DNA from: Bombus terrestris | Lineage: Eukaryota > Arthropoda > Insecta > Hymenoptera > Apidae | Direction: 5' to 3' | Assembly (NCBI RefSeq): GCF_910591885.1 | Contig: NC_063271.1 | Coordinates: forward strand, 21,095,334-21,159,333 | DNA: 64,000 nt | Shown here: positions 46,001-60,598 of the stretch, in pieces | Layout of the letters: every line of letters begins with the position of its first letter | Numbering within the stretch: the first letter of the stretch is position 1 | Program-made: the position numbers and the translations under genes | Notes under the pieces: model-generated | What the model saw: only the letters and a program-made list of their open reading frames with translations | Told to the model about the DNA's origin: nothing | Database searches by the model: none

Positions 46001-46528
46001 TAACGTTATATACTATTACTATATAACGTATAACGTTATATACTATTACTATATGACGTATAACGTTATATACTATTACTATATAACGTATAACGTTATA
46101 TACTATTACTATATAACGTATAACGTTCAATAGTATTACTATATAACGCATAACGTTATATAATATTACTATATAACGTATAACGTTATATACTATTACT
46201 ATATAACGTATAACGTTATATACTATTACTATATAACGTATAACGTTATATACTATTACTATATAACGTATAACGTTCAATAGTATTACTATATAACGCA
46301 TAACGTTATATAATATTACTATATAACGTATAACGTTATATACTATTACTATATAACGTATAACGTTATATACTATTACTATATAACGTATAACGTTATA
46401 TACTATTACTATATAACGCATAACGTTATATAATATTACTATATAGCGTATAACGTTATATACTATTACTATATAACGTATAACGATATATACTATTCCG
46501 TACTATCGTATAACGTTATATACTATTA
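43049..46528. repeat. 6.6-kb higher-order repeat, partial copy 3
   Basis: Matches 34471-37830 at an offset of 8,578 bp, then 8,698 bp after 44039, where this copy keeps four monomers (cgtaatagcg, ccatatcacg, cgtactaacg, ctatataatg) missing from copies 1 and 2. It shares the flipped ATA spacer at 44980 with 36282. It is separated from copy 2 by the 39361-43020 insertion block. Confidence 0.83.
44969..44998. repeat. Monomer with flipped ATA spacer (third copy)
   Basis: Spacer at 44980-44982 is TAT with both arms intact, linker GTATTAC. Paralogue of 36271 in the partial third 6.6-kb copy. Confidence 0.82.
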
Positions 46529-46918
46529 CTATATAACGTATAACGTTATATACTATTACTATATAACGTATAACGTTATATACTATTACTATATAACGCA
46601 TAACGTTATATAATATTACTATATAGCGTATAACGTTGTATACTATTACTATATAACGTATAACGATATATACTATTCCGTACTATCGTATAACGTTATA
46701 TACTATTACTATATAACGCATAACTTTATATACTATTACTATATAACGTATAACGTTATATACTATTACTATATAACGCATAACGTTATATAATATTACT
46801 ATATAACGTATAACGTTATATACTATTACGTAATAACGTATAACGTTATATAGTATTGCCATATCACGTATAACGTTGTATATTATTACGTACTAACGTA
46901 TAACGTTATATACTATTA

Positions 46919-49228
46919 CTATATAACGTATAACGTTATATACTATTACTGTATAACGTATAACGTTATATACTATTACTATATAACGTATAACGTTATA
47001 TACTATTACTATATAACGTATAACGTTATATACTATTACTATATAAAGTATAACGATATACACTATTACGTATTAACGTATAACGTTATATACTATTACG
47101 TAATAGCGTATAACGTTATATAGTATTACCATATCACGTATAACGTTGTATATTATTACGTACTAACGTATAACGTTATATAGTATTACCAGATCACGTA
47201 TAACGTTGTATACTATTACGTAATAACGTATAACATTATATACTATTACGTAATAACGTATAACGTTATATAATATTGCCATATCACGTATAACGTTGTA
47301 TATTATTACGTACTAACGTATAACGTTATATACTATTACTATATAACGTATAACGTTATATACTATTACTATATAACGTATAACGTTCAATACTATTACT
47401 ATATAACGCATAACGTTATATAATATTACTATATAACGTATAACGTTATATACTATTACTATATAACGTATAACGTTATATACTATTACTACATAACGTG
47501 TAACGTTATATACTATTACTATATAACGTATAACGTTATATACTATTACTATATAAAGTATAACGTTCAATACTATTACTATATAACGCATAACGTTATA
47601 TAATATTACTATATAACGTATAACGTTATATACTATTACTATATAACGTATAACGTTATATACTATTACTATATAACGTATAACGTTATATACTATTACT
47701 ATATAACGCATAACGTTATATAATATTACTATATAACGTATAACGTTATATACTATTACTATATAACGTATAACGATATATACTATTCCGTACTATCGTA
47801 TAACGTTATATACTATTACTATATAACGCATAACGTTATATACTATTACTATATAACGTATAACGTTATATACTATTACTATATAACGCATAACGTTATA
47901 TAATATTACTATATAACCTATAACGTTATATACTATTACTATATAACGTATAACGATATATACTATTCCGTACTATCGTATAACGTTATATACTATTACT
48001 ATATAACGCATAACGTTATATACTATTACTATATAACGTATAACGTTATATACTATTACTATATAACGCATAACGTTATATAATATTACTATATAACGTA
48101 TAACGTTATATACTATTACTATATAACGTATAACGTTATATACTATTACTATATAACGTATAACGTTATATACTATTACTATATAACGCATAACGTTATA
48201 TACTATTACGTAATAACGTATAACGTTATATAGTATTGCCATATCACGTATAACGTTGTATATTATTACGTACTAACGTATAACGTTATATACTATTACT
48301 ATATAACGTATAACGTTATATACTATTACTATATAACGTATAACGTTATATACTATTACGATATAACGTATAACATTATATACTATTACTATATAACGTA
48401 TAACGATATACACTATTACGTATTAACGTATAACGTTATATACTATTACGTTATAGCGTATAACGTTATATAGTATTACCATATCACGTCTAACGTTGTA
48501 TATTATTACGTACTAACGTATAACGTTATATAGTATTACCAGATCACGTATAACGTTGTATACTATTACGTAATAACGTATAACGTTATATACTATTACG
48601 TAATAACGTATAACGTTATATAATATTGCCATATCACGTATAACGTTGTATATTATTACGTACTAACGTATAACGTTATATACTATTACTATATAACGTA
48701 TAACGTTATATACTATTACTATATAACGGATAACGTTATATACTATTACTATATAACGTATAACGTTCAATACTATTACTATATAACGCATAACGTTATA
48801 TAATATTACTATATAACGTATAACGTTATATACTATTACTATATAACGTATAACGCTATATACTATTACTATATAACGTGTAACGTTATATACTATTACT
48901 ATATAATGCATAACGTTATATAATATTACTATATAACGTATAACGTTATATACTATCACTATATAACGTATAACGTTATATACTTATACTATATAAGGTA
49001 TAACGTTATATACTATTACTATATAACGCATAACGTTATATACTATTACTATATAACGTATAACGATATATACTATTCCGTATTAACGTATAACGTTATA
49101 TACTATTACGTAATAGCGTATAACGTTATATAGTATTACCATATCACGTATAACGTTGTATATTATTACGTACTAACGTATAACGTTATATACTATTACT
49201 ATATAACGTATAACGTTATATACTATTA
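46919..49228. repeat. Distant duplicate of 7141-9750, copy 2
   Basis: Carries both CCAGATCACG haplotypes in the same order as the partner (type B at 47189, type A at 48539) and the ctacataacg monomer at 47489. It differs in having one rather than two 300-bp units, an A-for-C change in the left arm at 47549 (ctatataaag) and a C1-linked change at 48359 (cgatataacg). Homology ends near 49228, where a TATTGCG cassette replaces the ctatacaacg monomer. Confidence 0.82.
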
Positions 49229-49318
49229 CGTAATAACGTATAACGTTATATAGTATTGCCATATCACTTATTGCGTTGTATATTATTACGTACTAACGTA
49301 TAACGTTATATACTATTA

Positions 49319-50488
49319 CTATATAACGTATAACGTTATATACTATTACTATATAACGTATAACGTTATATACTATTACTATATAACGCATAACGTTATA
49401 TAATATTACTATATAGCGTATAACGTTATATACTATTACTATATAACGTATAACGATATATACTATTCCGTACTATCGTATAACGTTATATACTATTACT
49501 ATATAACGTATAACGTTCAATACTATTACTATATAACGCATAACGTTATATAATATTACTATATAACGTATAACGTTATATACTATTACTATATAACGTA
49601 TAACGTTATATACTATTACTATATAACGTATAACGTTATATACTATTACTATATAACGCATAACGTTATATAATATTACTATATAGCGTATAACGTTGTA
49701 TACTATTACTATATAACGTATAACGTTATATACTATTACTATATAACGTATAACGTTATATACTATTACTATATAACGTATAACGTTATATAGTATTACC
49801 ATATCACGTGTAACGTTATATACTAGTACGTACTATCGTATAACGTTATATACTATTACTATATAACGCATAACGTTATATAATATTACTATATAACGTA
49901 TAACGTTATATACTATTACTATATAACGCATAACGTTATATAATATTACTATATAACGTATAACGTTATATACTATTACTATATAACGTATAACGTTATA
50001 TACTATTACTATATGACGTATAACGTTATATACTATTACTATATAACGTATAACGTTATATACTATTACTATATAACGTATAACGTTCAATAGTATTACT
50101 ATATAACGCATAACGTTATATAATATTACTATATAACGTATAACGTTATATACTATTACTATATAACGTATAACGTTATATACTATTACTATATAACGTA
50201 TAACGTTATATACTATTACTATATAACGTATAACGTTCAATAGTATTACTATATAACGCATAACGTTATATAATATTACTATATAACGTATAACGTTATA
50301 TACTATTACTATATAACGTATAACGTTATATACTATTACTATATAACGTATAACGTTATATACTATTACTATATAACGCATAACGTTATATAATATTATT
50401 ATATAGCGTATAACGTTATATACTATTACTATATAACGTATAACGATATATACTATTCCGTACTATCGTATAACGTTATATACTATTA
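49319..50488. repeat. 1.17-kb duplicate of 45359-46528
   Basis: Offset of 3,960 bp to 45359-46528: ctatatagcg (45449/49409), cgtactatcg (45509/49469), CACGTG (45839/49799) and ctatatgacg (46049/50009). It is distinguished by a T at position 1 of the monomer at 50399 (ttatatagcg), a change shared only with 55648 and 56788. Confidence 0.82.
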
Positions 50489-51598
50489 CTATATAACGTA
50501 TAACGTTCAATACTATTACTATATAACGCATAACGTTATATAATATTACTATATAACGTATAACGTTATATACTATTACTATATAACGTATAACGTTATA
50601 TACTATTACTATATAACGTATAACGTTATATACTATTACTATATAACGCATAACGTTATATAATATTACTATATAGCGTATAACGTTGTATACTATTACT
50701 ATATAACGTATAACGATATATACTATTCCGTACTATCGTATAACGTTATATACTATTACTATATAACGCATAACGTTATATACTATTACTATATAACGTA
50801 TAACGTTATATACTATTACTATATAACGCATAACGTTATATAATATTACTATATAACGTATAACGTTATATACTATTACGTAATAACGTATAACGTTATA
50901 TAGTATTGCCATATCACGTATAACGTTGTATATTATTACGTACTAACGTATAACGTTATATACTATTACTATATAACGTATAACGTTATATACTATTACT
51001 GTATAACGTATAACGTTATATACTATTACTGTATAACGTATAACGTTATATACTATTACTATATAACGTATAACGTTATATACTATTACTATATAAAGTA
51101 TAACGATATACACTATTACGTATTAACGTATAACGTTATATACTATTACGTAATAGCGTATAACGTTATATAGTATTACCATATCACGTATAACGTTGTA
51201 TATTATTACGTACTAACGTATAACGTTATATAGTATTACCAGATCACGTATAACGTTGTATACTATTACGTAATAACGTATAACATTATATACTATTACG
51301 TAATAACGCATAACGTTATATAATATTGCCATATCACGTATAACGTTGTATATTATTACGTACTAACGTATAACGTTATATACTATTACTATATAACGTA
51401 TAACGTTATATACTATTACTATATAACGTATAACGTTCAATACTATTACTATATAACGCATAACGTTATATAATATTACTATATAACGTATAACGTTATA
51501 TACTATTACTATATAACGTATAACGTTATATACTATTACTACATAACGTGTAACGTTATATACTATTACTATATAACGTATAACGTTCAATACTATTA

Positions 51599-51627
51599 CT
51601 ATATACGCATAACGTTATATAATATTA
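51599..51627. repeat. 29-bp monomer, second register shift (-1)
   Basis: The left arm reads CTATATACGC instead of CTATATAACGC: one A of the AA at positions 7-8 is missing. The rest is the common T11C/C25A variant. The homologous monomer 6.39 kb downstream has the full 30 bp, so the loss happened after that duplication, or that copy was restored by exchange. Confidence 0.9.
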
Positions 51628-51747
51628 CTATATAACGTATAACGTTATATACTATTACTATATAACGTATAACGTTATATACTATTACTATATAACGTAT
51701 AACGTTATATACTATTACTATATAACGCATAACGTTATATAATATTA

Positions 51748-51778
51748 CTATATAACGTATAACGTTATATAGTAATAG
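51748..51778. repeat. Monomer with fully inverted linker GTAATAG
   Basis: Linker at 51772-51778 is GTAATAG, the exact reverse complement of CTATTAC. Three of seven bases differ from the canonical linker, while the flanking arms ACGTTATATA and TATATAACGT are unchanged. The flip makes a longer perfect palindrome: 16-bp arms around the ATA spacer, about 51743-51777. Confidence 0.85.
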
Positions 51779-52497
51779 TATATAACGTATAACGATATAT
51801 ACTATTCCGTACTATCGTATAACGTTATATACTATTACTATATAACGTATAACGTTCAATACTATTACTATATAACGCATAACGTTATATAATATTACTA
51901 TATAACGTATAACGTTATATACTATTACTATATAACGTATAACGTTATATACTATTACTATATAACGTATAACGTTATATACTATTACTATATAACGCAT
52001 AACGTTATATAATATTACTATATAGCGTATAACGTTGTATACTATTACTATATAACGTATAACGTTATATACTATTACTATATAACGTATAACGTTATAT
52101 ACTATTACTATATAACGTATAACGTTATATAGTATTACCATATCACGTGTAACGTTATATACTAGTACGTACTATCGTATAACGTTATATACTATTACTA
52201 TATAACGCATAACGTTATATAATATTACTATATAACGTATAACGTTATATACTATTACTATATAACGCATAACGTTATATAATATTACTATATAACGTAT
52301 AACGTTATATACTATTACTATATAACGTATAACGTTATATACTATTACTATATGACGTATAACGTTATATACTATTACTATATAACGTATAACGTTATAT
52401 ACTATTACTATATAACGTATAACGCTATATACTATTACTATATAACGTGTAACGTTATATACTATTACTATATAATGCATGACGTTATATAATATTA

Positions 52498-53997
52498 CTA
52501 TATAACGTATAACGTTATATACTATTACTATATGACGTATAACGTTATATACTTATACTATATAAGGTATAACGTTATATACTATTACTATATAACGCAT
52601 AACGTTATATACTATTACTATATAACGTATAACGATATATACTATTCCGTATTAACGTATAACGTTATATACTATTACGTAATAGCGTATAACGTTATAT
52701 AGTATTACCATATCACGTATAACGTTGTATATTATTACGTACTAACGTATAACGTTATATACTATTACTATATAACGTATAACGTTATATACTATTACTA
52801 TACAACGTATAACGATATATACTATTACGTGCTACCGTATAACGTTATATACTATTACTATATAACGTATAACGTTATATACTATTACTATATAACGTAT
52901 AACGTTATATACTATTACTATATAAAGTATAACGATATACACTATTACGTATTAACGTATAACGTTATATACTATTACGTAATAGCGTATAACGTTATAT
53001 AGTATTACCATATCACGTATAACGTTGTATATTATTACGTACTAACGTATAACGTTATATAGTATTACCAGATCACGTATAACGTTGTATACTATTACGT
53101 AATAACGTATAACATTATATACTATTACGTAATAACGTATAACGTTATATAATATTGCCATATCACGTATAACGTTGTATATTATTACGTAATAACGTAT
53201 AACGTTATATACTATTACTATATAACGTATAACGTTATATACTATTACTATATAACGTATAACGTTCAATACTATTACTATATAACGCATAACGTTATAT
53301 AATATTACTATATAACGTATAACGTTATATACTATTACTATATAACGTATAACGTTATATACTATTACTACATAACGTGTAACGTTATATACTATTACTA
53401 TATAACGTATAACGTTCAATACTATTACTATATAACGCATAACGTTATATAATATTACTATATAACGTATAACGTTATATACTATTACTATATAACGTAT
53501 AACGTTATATACTATTACTATATAACGTGTAACGTTATATACTATTACTATATAACGCATAACGTTATATAATATTACTATATAACGCATAACGTTATAT
53601 AATATTACTATATAACGTATAACGTTATATACTATTACTATATAACGTATAACGTTATATACTATTACTATATGACGTATAACGTTATATACTATTACTA
53701 TATAACGTATAACGTTATATACTATTACTATATAACGTATAACGCTATATACTATTACTATATAACGTGTAACGTTATATACTATTACTATATAATGCAT
53801 AACGTTATATAATATTACTATATAACGTATAACGTTATATACTATCACTATATAACGTATAACGTTATATACTATTACTATATAACGCATAACGTTATAT
53901 AATATTACTATATAACGTATAACGTTATATACTATTACTATATAACGTATAACGTTATATACTATTACTATATAACGTATAACGTTATATACTATTA
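52498..53997. repeat. 1.47-kb unit, copy 1 of an overlapping tandem pair
   Basis: Matches 53968-55467 at 1,470 bp: ctatataagg (52558/54028), cgtgctaccg (52828/54298), ccagatcacg (53068/54538) and TATAACGCTA (53728/55198). Homology slightly exceeds the offset, as in a tandem duplication. Confidence 0.82.
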
Positions 53998-55647
53998 CTA
54001 TATAACGTATAACGTTATATACTTATACTATATAAGGTATAACGTTATATACTATTACTATATAACGCATAACGTTATATACTATTACTATATAACGTAT
54101 AACGATATATACTATTCCGTATTAACGTATAACGTTATATACTATTACGTAATAGCGTATAACGTTATATAGTATTACCATATCACGTATAACGTTGTAT
54201 ATTATTACGTACTAACGTATAACGTTATATACTATTACTATATAACGTATAACGTTATATACTATTACTATACAACGTATAACGATATATACTATTACGT
54301 GCTACCGTATAACGTTATATACTATTACTATATAACGTATAACGTTATATACTATTACTATATAACGTATAACGTTATATACTATTACTATATAAAGTAT
54401 AACGATATACACTATTACGTATTAACGTATAACGTTATATACTATTACGTAATAGCGTATAACGTTATATAGTATTACCATATCACGTATAACGTTGTAT
54501 ATTATTACGTACTAACGTATAACGTTATATAGTATTACCAGATCACGTATAACGTTGTATACTATTACGTAATAACGTATAACATTATATACTATTACGT
54601 AATAACGCATAAAGTTATATAATATTGCCATATCACGTATAACGTTGTATATTATTACGTACTAACGTATAACGTTATATACTATTACTATATAACGTAT
54701 AACGTTATATACTATTACTATATAACGTATAACGTTCAATACTATTACTATATAACGCATAACGTTATATAATATTACTATATAACGTATAACGTTATAT
54801 ACTATTACTATATAACGTATAACGTTATATACTATTACTACATAACGTGTAACGTTATATACTATTACTATATAACGTATAACGTTCAATACTATTACTA
54901 TATAACGCATAACGTTATATAATATTACTATATAACGTATAACGTTATATACTATTACTATATAACGTATAACGTTATATACTATTACTATATAACGTAT
55001 AACGTTATATACTATTACTATATAACGCATAACGTTATATAATATTACTATATAACGCATAACGTTATATAATATTACTATATAACGTATAACGTTATAT
55101 ACTATTACTATATAACGTATAACGTTATATACTATTACTATATGACGTATAACGTTATATACTATTACTATATAACGTATAACGTTATATACTATTACTA
55201 TATAACGTATAACGCTATATACTATTACTATATAACGTGTAACGTTATATACTATTACTATATAATGCATAACGTTATATAATATTACTATATAACGTAT
55301 AACGTTATATACTATCACTATATAACGTATAACGTTATATACTATTACTATATAACGCATAACGTTATATAATATTACTATATAACGTATAACGTTATAT
55401 ACTATTACTATATAACGTATAACGTTATATACTATTACTATATAACGTATAACGTTATATACTATTACTATATAACGTATGACGTTCAATAGTATTACTA
55501 TATAACGCATAACGTTATATAATATTACTATATAACGTATAACGTTATATACTATTACTATATAACGTATAACGTTATATACTATTACTATATAACGTAT
55601 AACGTTATATACTATTACTATATAACGCATAACGTTATATAATATTA
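53968..55647. repeat. 1.47-kb unit, copy 2, also matching 58888-60567
   Basis: Tandem partner of 52498-53997. Independently it matches 58910-60567 at 4,920 bp, including the private TATGACGTTC monomer (55468/60388). It differs from both relatives by C16A at 54608 (CATAAAGTTA). The 58910-60380 stretch is therefore represented three times. Confidence 0.82.
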
Positions 55648-56277
55648 TTATATAGCGTATAACGTTATATACTATTACTATATAACGTATAACGATATAT
55701 ACTATTCCGTACTATCGTATAACGTTATATACTATTACTATATAACGTATAACGTTCAATACTACTACTATATAACGCATAACGTTATATAATATTACTA
55801 TATAACGTATAACGTTATATACTATTACTATATAACGTATAACGTTATATACTATTACTATATAACGTATAACGTTATATACTATTACTATATAACGCAT
55901 AACGTTATATAATATTACTATATAGCGTATAACGTTGTATACTATTACTATATAACGTATAACGATATATACTATTCCGTACTATCGTATAACGTTATAT
56001 ACTATTACTATATAACGCATAACGTTATATACTATTACTATATAACGTATAACGTTATATACTATTACTATATAACGCATAACGTTATATAATATTACTA
56101 TATAACGTATAACGTTATATACTATTACGTAATAACGTATAACGTTATATAGTATTGCCATATCACGTATAACGTTGTATATTATTACGTACTAACGTAT
56201 AACGTTATATACTATTACTATATAACGTATAACGTTATATACTATTACTGTATAACGTATAACGTTATATACTATTA
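55648..56277. repeat. 630-bp segment duplicated at 56788-57417 (1,140-bp offset)
   Basis: Shares ttatatagcg at the start, cgtactatcg (55708/56848 and 55978/57118), cgtaataacg (56128/57268) and ctgtataacg (56248/57388). It differs by TACTACTA at 55761 in the A20C/T21A monomer. The same order also occurs at 50399-51028. Confidence 0.8.
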
Positions 56278-56788
56278 CTATATAACGTATAACGTTATAT
56301 ACTATTACTATATAACGCATAACGTTATATAATATTACTATATAACGTATAACGTTATATACTATTACTATATAACGTATAACGTTATATACTATTACTA
56401 TATGACGTATAACGTTATATACTATTACTATATAACGTATAACGTTATATACTATTACTATATAACGTATAACGTTCAATAGTATTACTATATAACGCAT
56501 AACGTTATATAATATTACTATATAACGTATAACGTTATATACTATTACTATATAACGTATAACGTTATATACTATTACTATATAACGTATAACGTTATAT
56601 ACTATTACTATATAACGTATAACGTTCAATACTATTACTATATAACGCATAACGTTATATAATATTACTATATAACGTATAACGTTATATACTATTACTA
56701 TATAACGTATAACGTTATATACTATTACTATATAACGTATAACGTTATATACTATTACTATATAACGCATAACGTTATATAATATTAT

Positions 56789-59700
56789 TATATAGCGTAT
56801 AACGTTATATACTATTACTATATAACGTATAACGATATATACTATTCCGTACTATCGTATAACGTTATATACTATTACTATATAACGTATAACGTTCAAT
56901 ACTATTACTATATAACGCATAACGTTATATAATATTACTATATAACGTATAACGTTATATACTATTACTATATAACGTATAACGTTATATACTATTACTA
57001 TATAACGTATAACGTTATATACTATTACTATATAACGCATAACGTTATATAATATTACTATATAGCGTATAACGTTGTATACTATTACTATATAACGTAT
57101 AACGATATATACTATTCCGTACTATCGTATAACGTTATATACTATTACTATATAACGCATAACGTTATATACTATTACTATATAACGTATAACGTTATAT
57201 ACTATTACTATATAACGCATAACGTTATATAATATTACTATATAACGTATAACGTTATATACTATTACGTAATAACGTATAACGTTATATAGTATTGCCA
57301 TATCACGTATAACGTTGTATATTATTACGTACTAACGTATAACGTTATATACTATTACTATATAACGTATAACGTTATATACTATTACTGTATAACGTAT
57401 AACGTTATATACTATTACTGTATAACGTATAACGTTATATACTATTACTATATAACGTATAACGTTATATACTATTACTATATAAAGTATAACGATATAC
57501 ACTATTACGTATTAACGTATAACGTTATATACTATTACGTAATAGCGTATAACGTTATATAGTATTACCATATCACGTATAACGTTGTATATTATTACGT
57601 ACTAACGTATAACGTTATATAGTATTACCAGATCACGTATAACGTTGTATACTATTACGTAATAACGTATAACATTATATACTATTACGTAATAACGCAT
57701 AACGTTATATAATATTGCCATATCACGTATAACGTTGTATATTATTACGTACTAACGTATAACGTTATATACTATTACTATATAACGTATAACGTTATAT
57801 ACTATTACTATATAACGTATAACGTTCAATACTATTACTATATAACGCATAACGTTATATAATATTACTATATAACGTATAACGTTATATACTATTACTA
57901 TATAACGTATAACGTTATATACTATTACTACATAACGTGTAACGTTATATACTATTACTATATAACGTATAACGTTCAATACTATTACTATATAACGCAT
58001 AACGTTATATAATATTACTATATAACGTATAACGTTATATACTATTACTATATAACGTATAACGTTATATACTATTACTATATAACGTATAACGTTATAT
58101 ACTATTACTATATAACGCATAACGTTATATAATATTACTATATAACGTTATACGTTATATAGTAATATTATATAACGTATAACGATATATACTATTCCGT
58201 ACTATCGTATAACGTTATATACTATTACTATATAACGTATAACGTTCAATACTATTACTATATAACGCATAACGTTATATAATATTACTATATAACGTAT
58301 AACGTTATATACTATTACTATATAACGTATAACGTTATATACTATTACTATATAACGTATAACGTTATATACTATTACTATATAACGCATAACGTTATAT
58401 AATATTACTATATAGCGTATAACGTTGTATACTATTACTATATAACGTATAACGTTATATACTATTACTATATAACGTATAACGTTATATACTATTACTA
58501 TATAACGTATAACGTTATATAGTATTACCATATCACGTGTAACGTTATATACTAGTACGTACTATCGTATAACGTTATATACTATTACTATATAACGCAT
58601 AACGTTATATAATATTACTATATAACGTATAACGTTATATACTATTACTATATAACGCATAACGTTATATAATATTACTATATAACGTATAACGTTATAT
58701 ACTATTACTATATAACGTATAACGTTATATACTATTACTATATGACGTATAACGTTATATACTATTACTATATAACGTATAACGTTATATACTATTACTA
58801 TATAACGTATAACGCTATATACTATTACTATATAACGTGTAAAGTTATATACTATTACTATATAATGCATAACGTTATATAATATTACTATATAACGTAT
58901 AACGTTATATACTATCACTATATAACGTATAACGTTATATACTTATACTATATAAGGTATAACGTTATATACTATTACTATATAACGCATAACGTTATAT
59001 ACTATTACTATATAACGTATAACGATATATACTATTCCGTATTAACGTATAACGTTATATACTATTACGTAATAGCGTATAACGTTATATAGTATTACCA
59101 TATCACGTATAACGTTGTATATTATTACGTACTAACGTATAACGTTATATACTATTACTATATAACGTATAACGTTATATACTATTACTATACAACGTAT
59201 AACGATATATACTATTACGTGCTACCGTATAACGTTATATACTATTACTATATAACGTATAACGTTATATACTATTACTATATAACGTATAACGTTATAT
59301 ACTATTACTATATAAAGTATAACGATATACACTATTACGTATTAACGTATAACGTTATATACTATTACGTAATAGCGTATAACGTTATATAGTATTACCA
59401 TATCACGTATAACGTTGTATATTATTACGTACTAACGTATAACGTTATATAGTATTACCAGATCACGTATAACGTTGTATACTATTACGTAATAACGTAT
59501 AACATTATATACTATTACGTAATAACGCATAACGTTATATAATATTGCCATATCACGTATAACGTTGTATATTATTACGTACTAACGTATAACGTTATAT
59601 ACTATTACTATATAACGTATAACGTTATATACTATTACTATATAACGTATAACGTTCAATACTATTACTATATAACGCATAACGTTATATAATATTACTA

Positions 59701-60380
59701 TATAACGTATAACGTTATATACTATTACTATATAACGTATAACGTTATATACTATTACTACATAACGTGTAACGTTATATACTATTACTATATAACGTAT
59801 AACGTTCAATACTATTACTATATAACGCATAACGTTATATAATATTACTATATAACGTATAACGTTATATACTATTACTATATAACGTATAACGTTATAT
59901 ACTATTACTATATAACGTATAACGTTATATACTATTACTATATAACGCATAACGTTATATAATATTACTATATAACGCATAACGTTATATAATATTACTA
60001 TATAACGTATAACGTTATATACTATTACTATATAACGTATAACGTTATATACTATTACTATATGACGTATAACGTTATATACTATTACTATATAACGTAT
60101 AACGTTATATACTATTACTATATAACGTATAACGCTATATACTATTACTATATAACGTGTAACGTTATATACTATTACTATATAATGCATAACGTTATAT
60201 AATATTACTATATAACGTATAACGTTATATACTATCACTATATAACGTATAACGTTATATACTATTACTATATAACGCATAACGTTATATAATATTACTA
60301 TATAACGTATAACGTTATATACTATTACTATATAACGTATAACGTTATATACTATTACTATATAACGTATAACGTTATAT
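56789..60380. repeat. 3.6-kb segment, copy 2 of a 6.39-kb duplication
   Basis: Partner of 50399-53990. Copy-specific changes include C16A in the monomer at 58828 (TGTAAAGTTA), canonical catgacg/ctatatgacg positions restored at 58858-58947, and cgtactaacg at 59578 where the partner has cgtaataacg at 53188. Confidence 0.85.
58138..58168. repeat. Monomer with both spacers inverted (TAT and GTAATAT)
   Basis: Spacer at 58149-58151 is TAT and linker at 58162-58168 is GTAATAT, the reverse complement of the C25A linker ATATTAC carried by the preceding monomer. The arms are intact. It is the direct 6.39-kb paralogue of 51748, so the same spot shows two different inverted states. Confidence 0.85.
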
Positions 60381-60567
60381 ACTATTACTATATAACGTAT
60401 GACGTTCAATAGTATTACTATATAACGCATAACGTTATATAATATTACTATATAACGTATAACGTTATATACTATTACTATATAACGTATAACGTTATAT
60501 ACTATTACTATATAACGTATAACGTTATATACTATTACTATATAACGCATAACGTTATATAATATTA

Positions 60568-60598
60568 CTATATAACGTATAACGTTATATAGTAATAG
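60568..60598. repeat. Monomer with fully inverted linker GTAATAG (second site)
   Basis: Linker at 60592-60598 is GTAATAG in the same monomer context as 51748: preceded by a T11C/C25A copy and followed by the T18A/A30C and cgtactatcg copies. It is probably related to 51748 by exchange rather than an independent flip. Confidence 0.83.

Larger units (their letters stand above)
43049..51598. repeat. In-register block 2: 285 monomers of exactly 30 bp
   Basis: Monomer starts are equal to 29 modulo 30 throughout, two bases behind block 1. The block holds the partial third copy of the 6.6-kb unit, the distant duplicate of 7141-9750 and the start of the 6.39-kb duplication. Confidence 0.93.
50399..53990. 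repeat. 3.6-kb segment, copy 1 of a 6.39-kb duplication
   Basis: Matches 56789-60380 at 6,389 bp before and 6,390 bp after the 1-bp deletion at 51599. Anchors are ttatatagcg (50399/56788), ccagatcacg (51239/57628 and 53068/59458), CACGTG (52138/58528) and cgtgctaccg (52828/59218). Both copies carry a flipped-spacer monomer at the homologous place (51748/58138), in different states. Confidence 0.85.

Noticed and set aside
54662..55630. Long open frames up to 322 codons, on the minus strand with a YNVIRYIVIV-type decapeptide period and on the plus strand with YNVIYYYYIT
   Set aside because: The 30-bp period is divisible by three, so any frame without a stop in one monomer stays open for many copies; one frame per strand is open in the canonical monomer. 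Starts and stops come only from variant monomers (ATG from T11C or ccatatcacg; stops from cgtactatcg, cgtactaacg, cgtattaacg). No codon-specific conservation, domain or promoter is visible.
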